This document shows, piece by piece, positions 63,565 through 64,000 of a DNA stretch of 64,000 bases. Origin of the DNA: an uncultured Tenacibaculum sp. Lineage in GTDB: Bacteria; Bacteroidota; Bacteroidia; Flavobacteriales; Flavobacteriaceae. The stretch spans positions 186,001-250,000 of the forward strand of contig CANNGJ010000001.1 of assembly GCA_947504185.1 (NCBI GenBank), given 5' to 3'. The first letter of the stretch is position 1; each line of letters opens with the position of its first letter. The notes beneath the pieces were generated by a model. It saw nothing but the letters and a program-made list of their open reading frames with translations, was not told the origin of the DNA and made no database searches. A program made the position numbers and the translations under genes.

Positions 63565-64000
63565 TTCACTTCTCTAATAATAATATCAGACCCTGAATAT
63601 TCATTCGATAACTCTCTCCAATGTCTAATTCTAGGAAGTATCAAATCTCCTAACATAAACTCTCCCTCAAAAACTAAACGTTCTCCTTTAGTCGCATCAT
63701 TAGGAAAAACCATTTCTAGTCCTAAAATTTTATGCTCTTTCTTTGATAAATAAAGCACCCAATATTTAGAAAATAATGGTTCTTTTAATTCAATAGGGAT
63801 TTTATATGATTCTACAGAATTAAAAACAGCTTCTTCTACATCATTCATTTCTTTTATTTCATCCCTTAAAGACATTGGTAAGCCTAATAAAGTCTTATAA
63901 AAACGATGATATCTTTTGTTTCTTTTGGGCTCTAAACGATATTTTTTAATGCGTAAAGAGTCTGTAATAATTTCACCATCTAACAACGTAACACTTCCGT
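63561..64000 (-). CDS. C-terminal part of a protein running off the right edge
   Basis: The reading frame is open to the window edge (upstream codons read G-S-V-T before a TTG at 63986), so the true start lies outside. The visible 145 residues contain GEIITDSLRIKKYRL, KRYHRFYKTLLGLPMSL, KYWVLYLSKKEHKILGLEMVF and RIRHWRELSNEYSGSDIIIREVN. The beta-rich ending resembles the DUF6503-like lipoprotein at 10843, but this is only an impression. Function unknown. Confidence 0.6.
   Translation of the reverse strand, partial: GSVTLLDGEIITDSLRIKKYRLEPKRNKRYHRFYKTLLGLPMSLRDEIKEMNDVEEAVFNSVESYKIPIELKEPLFSKYWVLYLSKKEHKILGLEMVFPNDATKGERLVFEGEFMLGDLILPRIRHWRELSNEYSGSDIIIREVN

Overview
The window is about 64 kb of AT-rich chromosome from a marine-type member of the Bacteroidota, most likely family Flavobacteriaceae (a Tenacibaculum/Polaribacter-like relative; the genus is inference). 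The taxon call rests on several things seen here. Promoters carry the Bacteroidota -7 box TAnnTTTG. Secreted proteins end in a type IX secretion C-terminal sorting domain. SusC/TonB-like outer-membrane, DUF4292 and HU-CCDC81/SPOR proteins are typical of the group, and gene order is loose with short transcription units.

Layout. 1-4.6 kb: a defence-like operon with a leaderless XRE regulator, a gamma-type N6-adenine DNA methyltransferase, a PD-(D/E)XK nuclease-like protein and a small HEPN-like protein, ending next to a tRNA-Leu and a truncated tRNA-Leu copy. 4.9-9.5 kb: housekeeping genes (prs, L25, pth, queD, an enoyl-CoA hydratase with two tiny membrane proteins, a GNAT). 9.4-19.2 kb: MATE exporter, an envelope operon (YceI, beta-barrel receptor, lipoprotein), a divergent LytS/LytR-type two-component pair, a universal stress protein and a carboxypeptidase-regulatory-domain protein. 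19.2-22.4 kb: mutS and a SpoU methyltransferase.

22.4-26.2 kb is the most unusual segment. A 38-residue Gly-rich peptide gene precedes a TPR sensor kinase and a response regulator with a divergent LuxR-like C-terminus. Directly behind them lie three consecutive short transcription units. Each has two 10-bp direct repeats spaced exactly 22 bp apart, a -7 box exactly 35 bp after the second repeat starts, a 5' stem-loop, a GGGGAAA motif and a strong terminator. The third encodes a 33-residue peptide. This looks like a two-component system with its own array of small-RNA or small-peptide targets. A palindromic interspersed repeat occurs in opposite orientations on each side of the system.

26.2-41.3 kb: glpK, a PNPOx-like protein, AraC and CPBP proteins, glutaryl-CoA dehydrogenase, rnpA, a C-terminal processing protease, a DUF6909-like protein with a nucleoside-phosphorylase signature, purD, a PhoR/PhoB-type pair, DUF4153 and a PolB-like exonuclease. 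41.3-44.1 kb: a cassette-like accessory patch with a HEPN-motif gene bounded by 14-bp inverted repeats, a tRNA-like 3' end, a DUF4238 gene and large imperfect inverted-repeat elements recalling integron attC sites. 44.1-52.7 kb: an ABC-F ATPase and two paralogous type-IX-secreted proteases (an S8 subtilase with a one-base frameshift and an M43 metalloprotease) sharing long near-identical modules. 52.9-64 kb: a fused peptide-type ABC ATPase, a sugar nucleotidyltransferase, envelope and cell-division genes (TPR, DUF4292, EnvC-like, AI-2E, SPOR), an acyl-CoA thioesterase, dprA and two proteins of unknown function.
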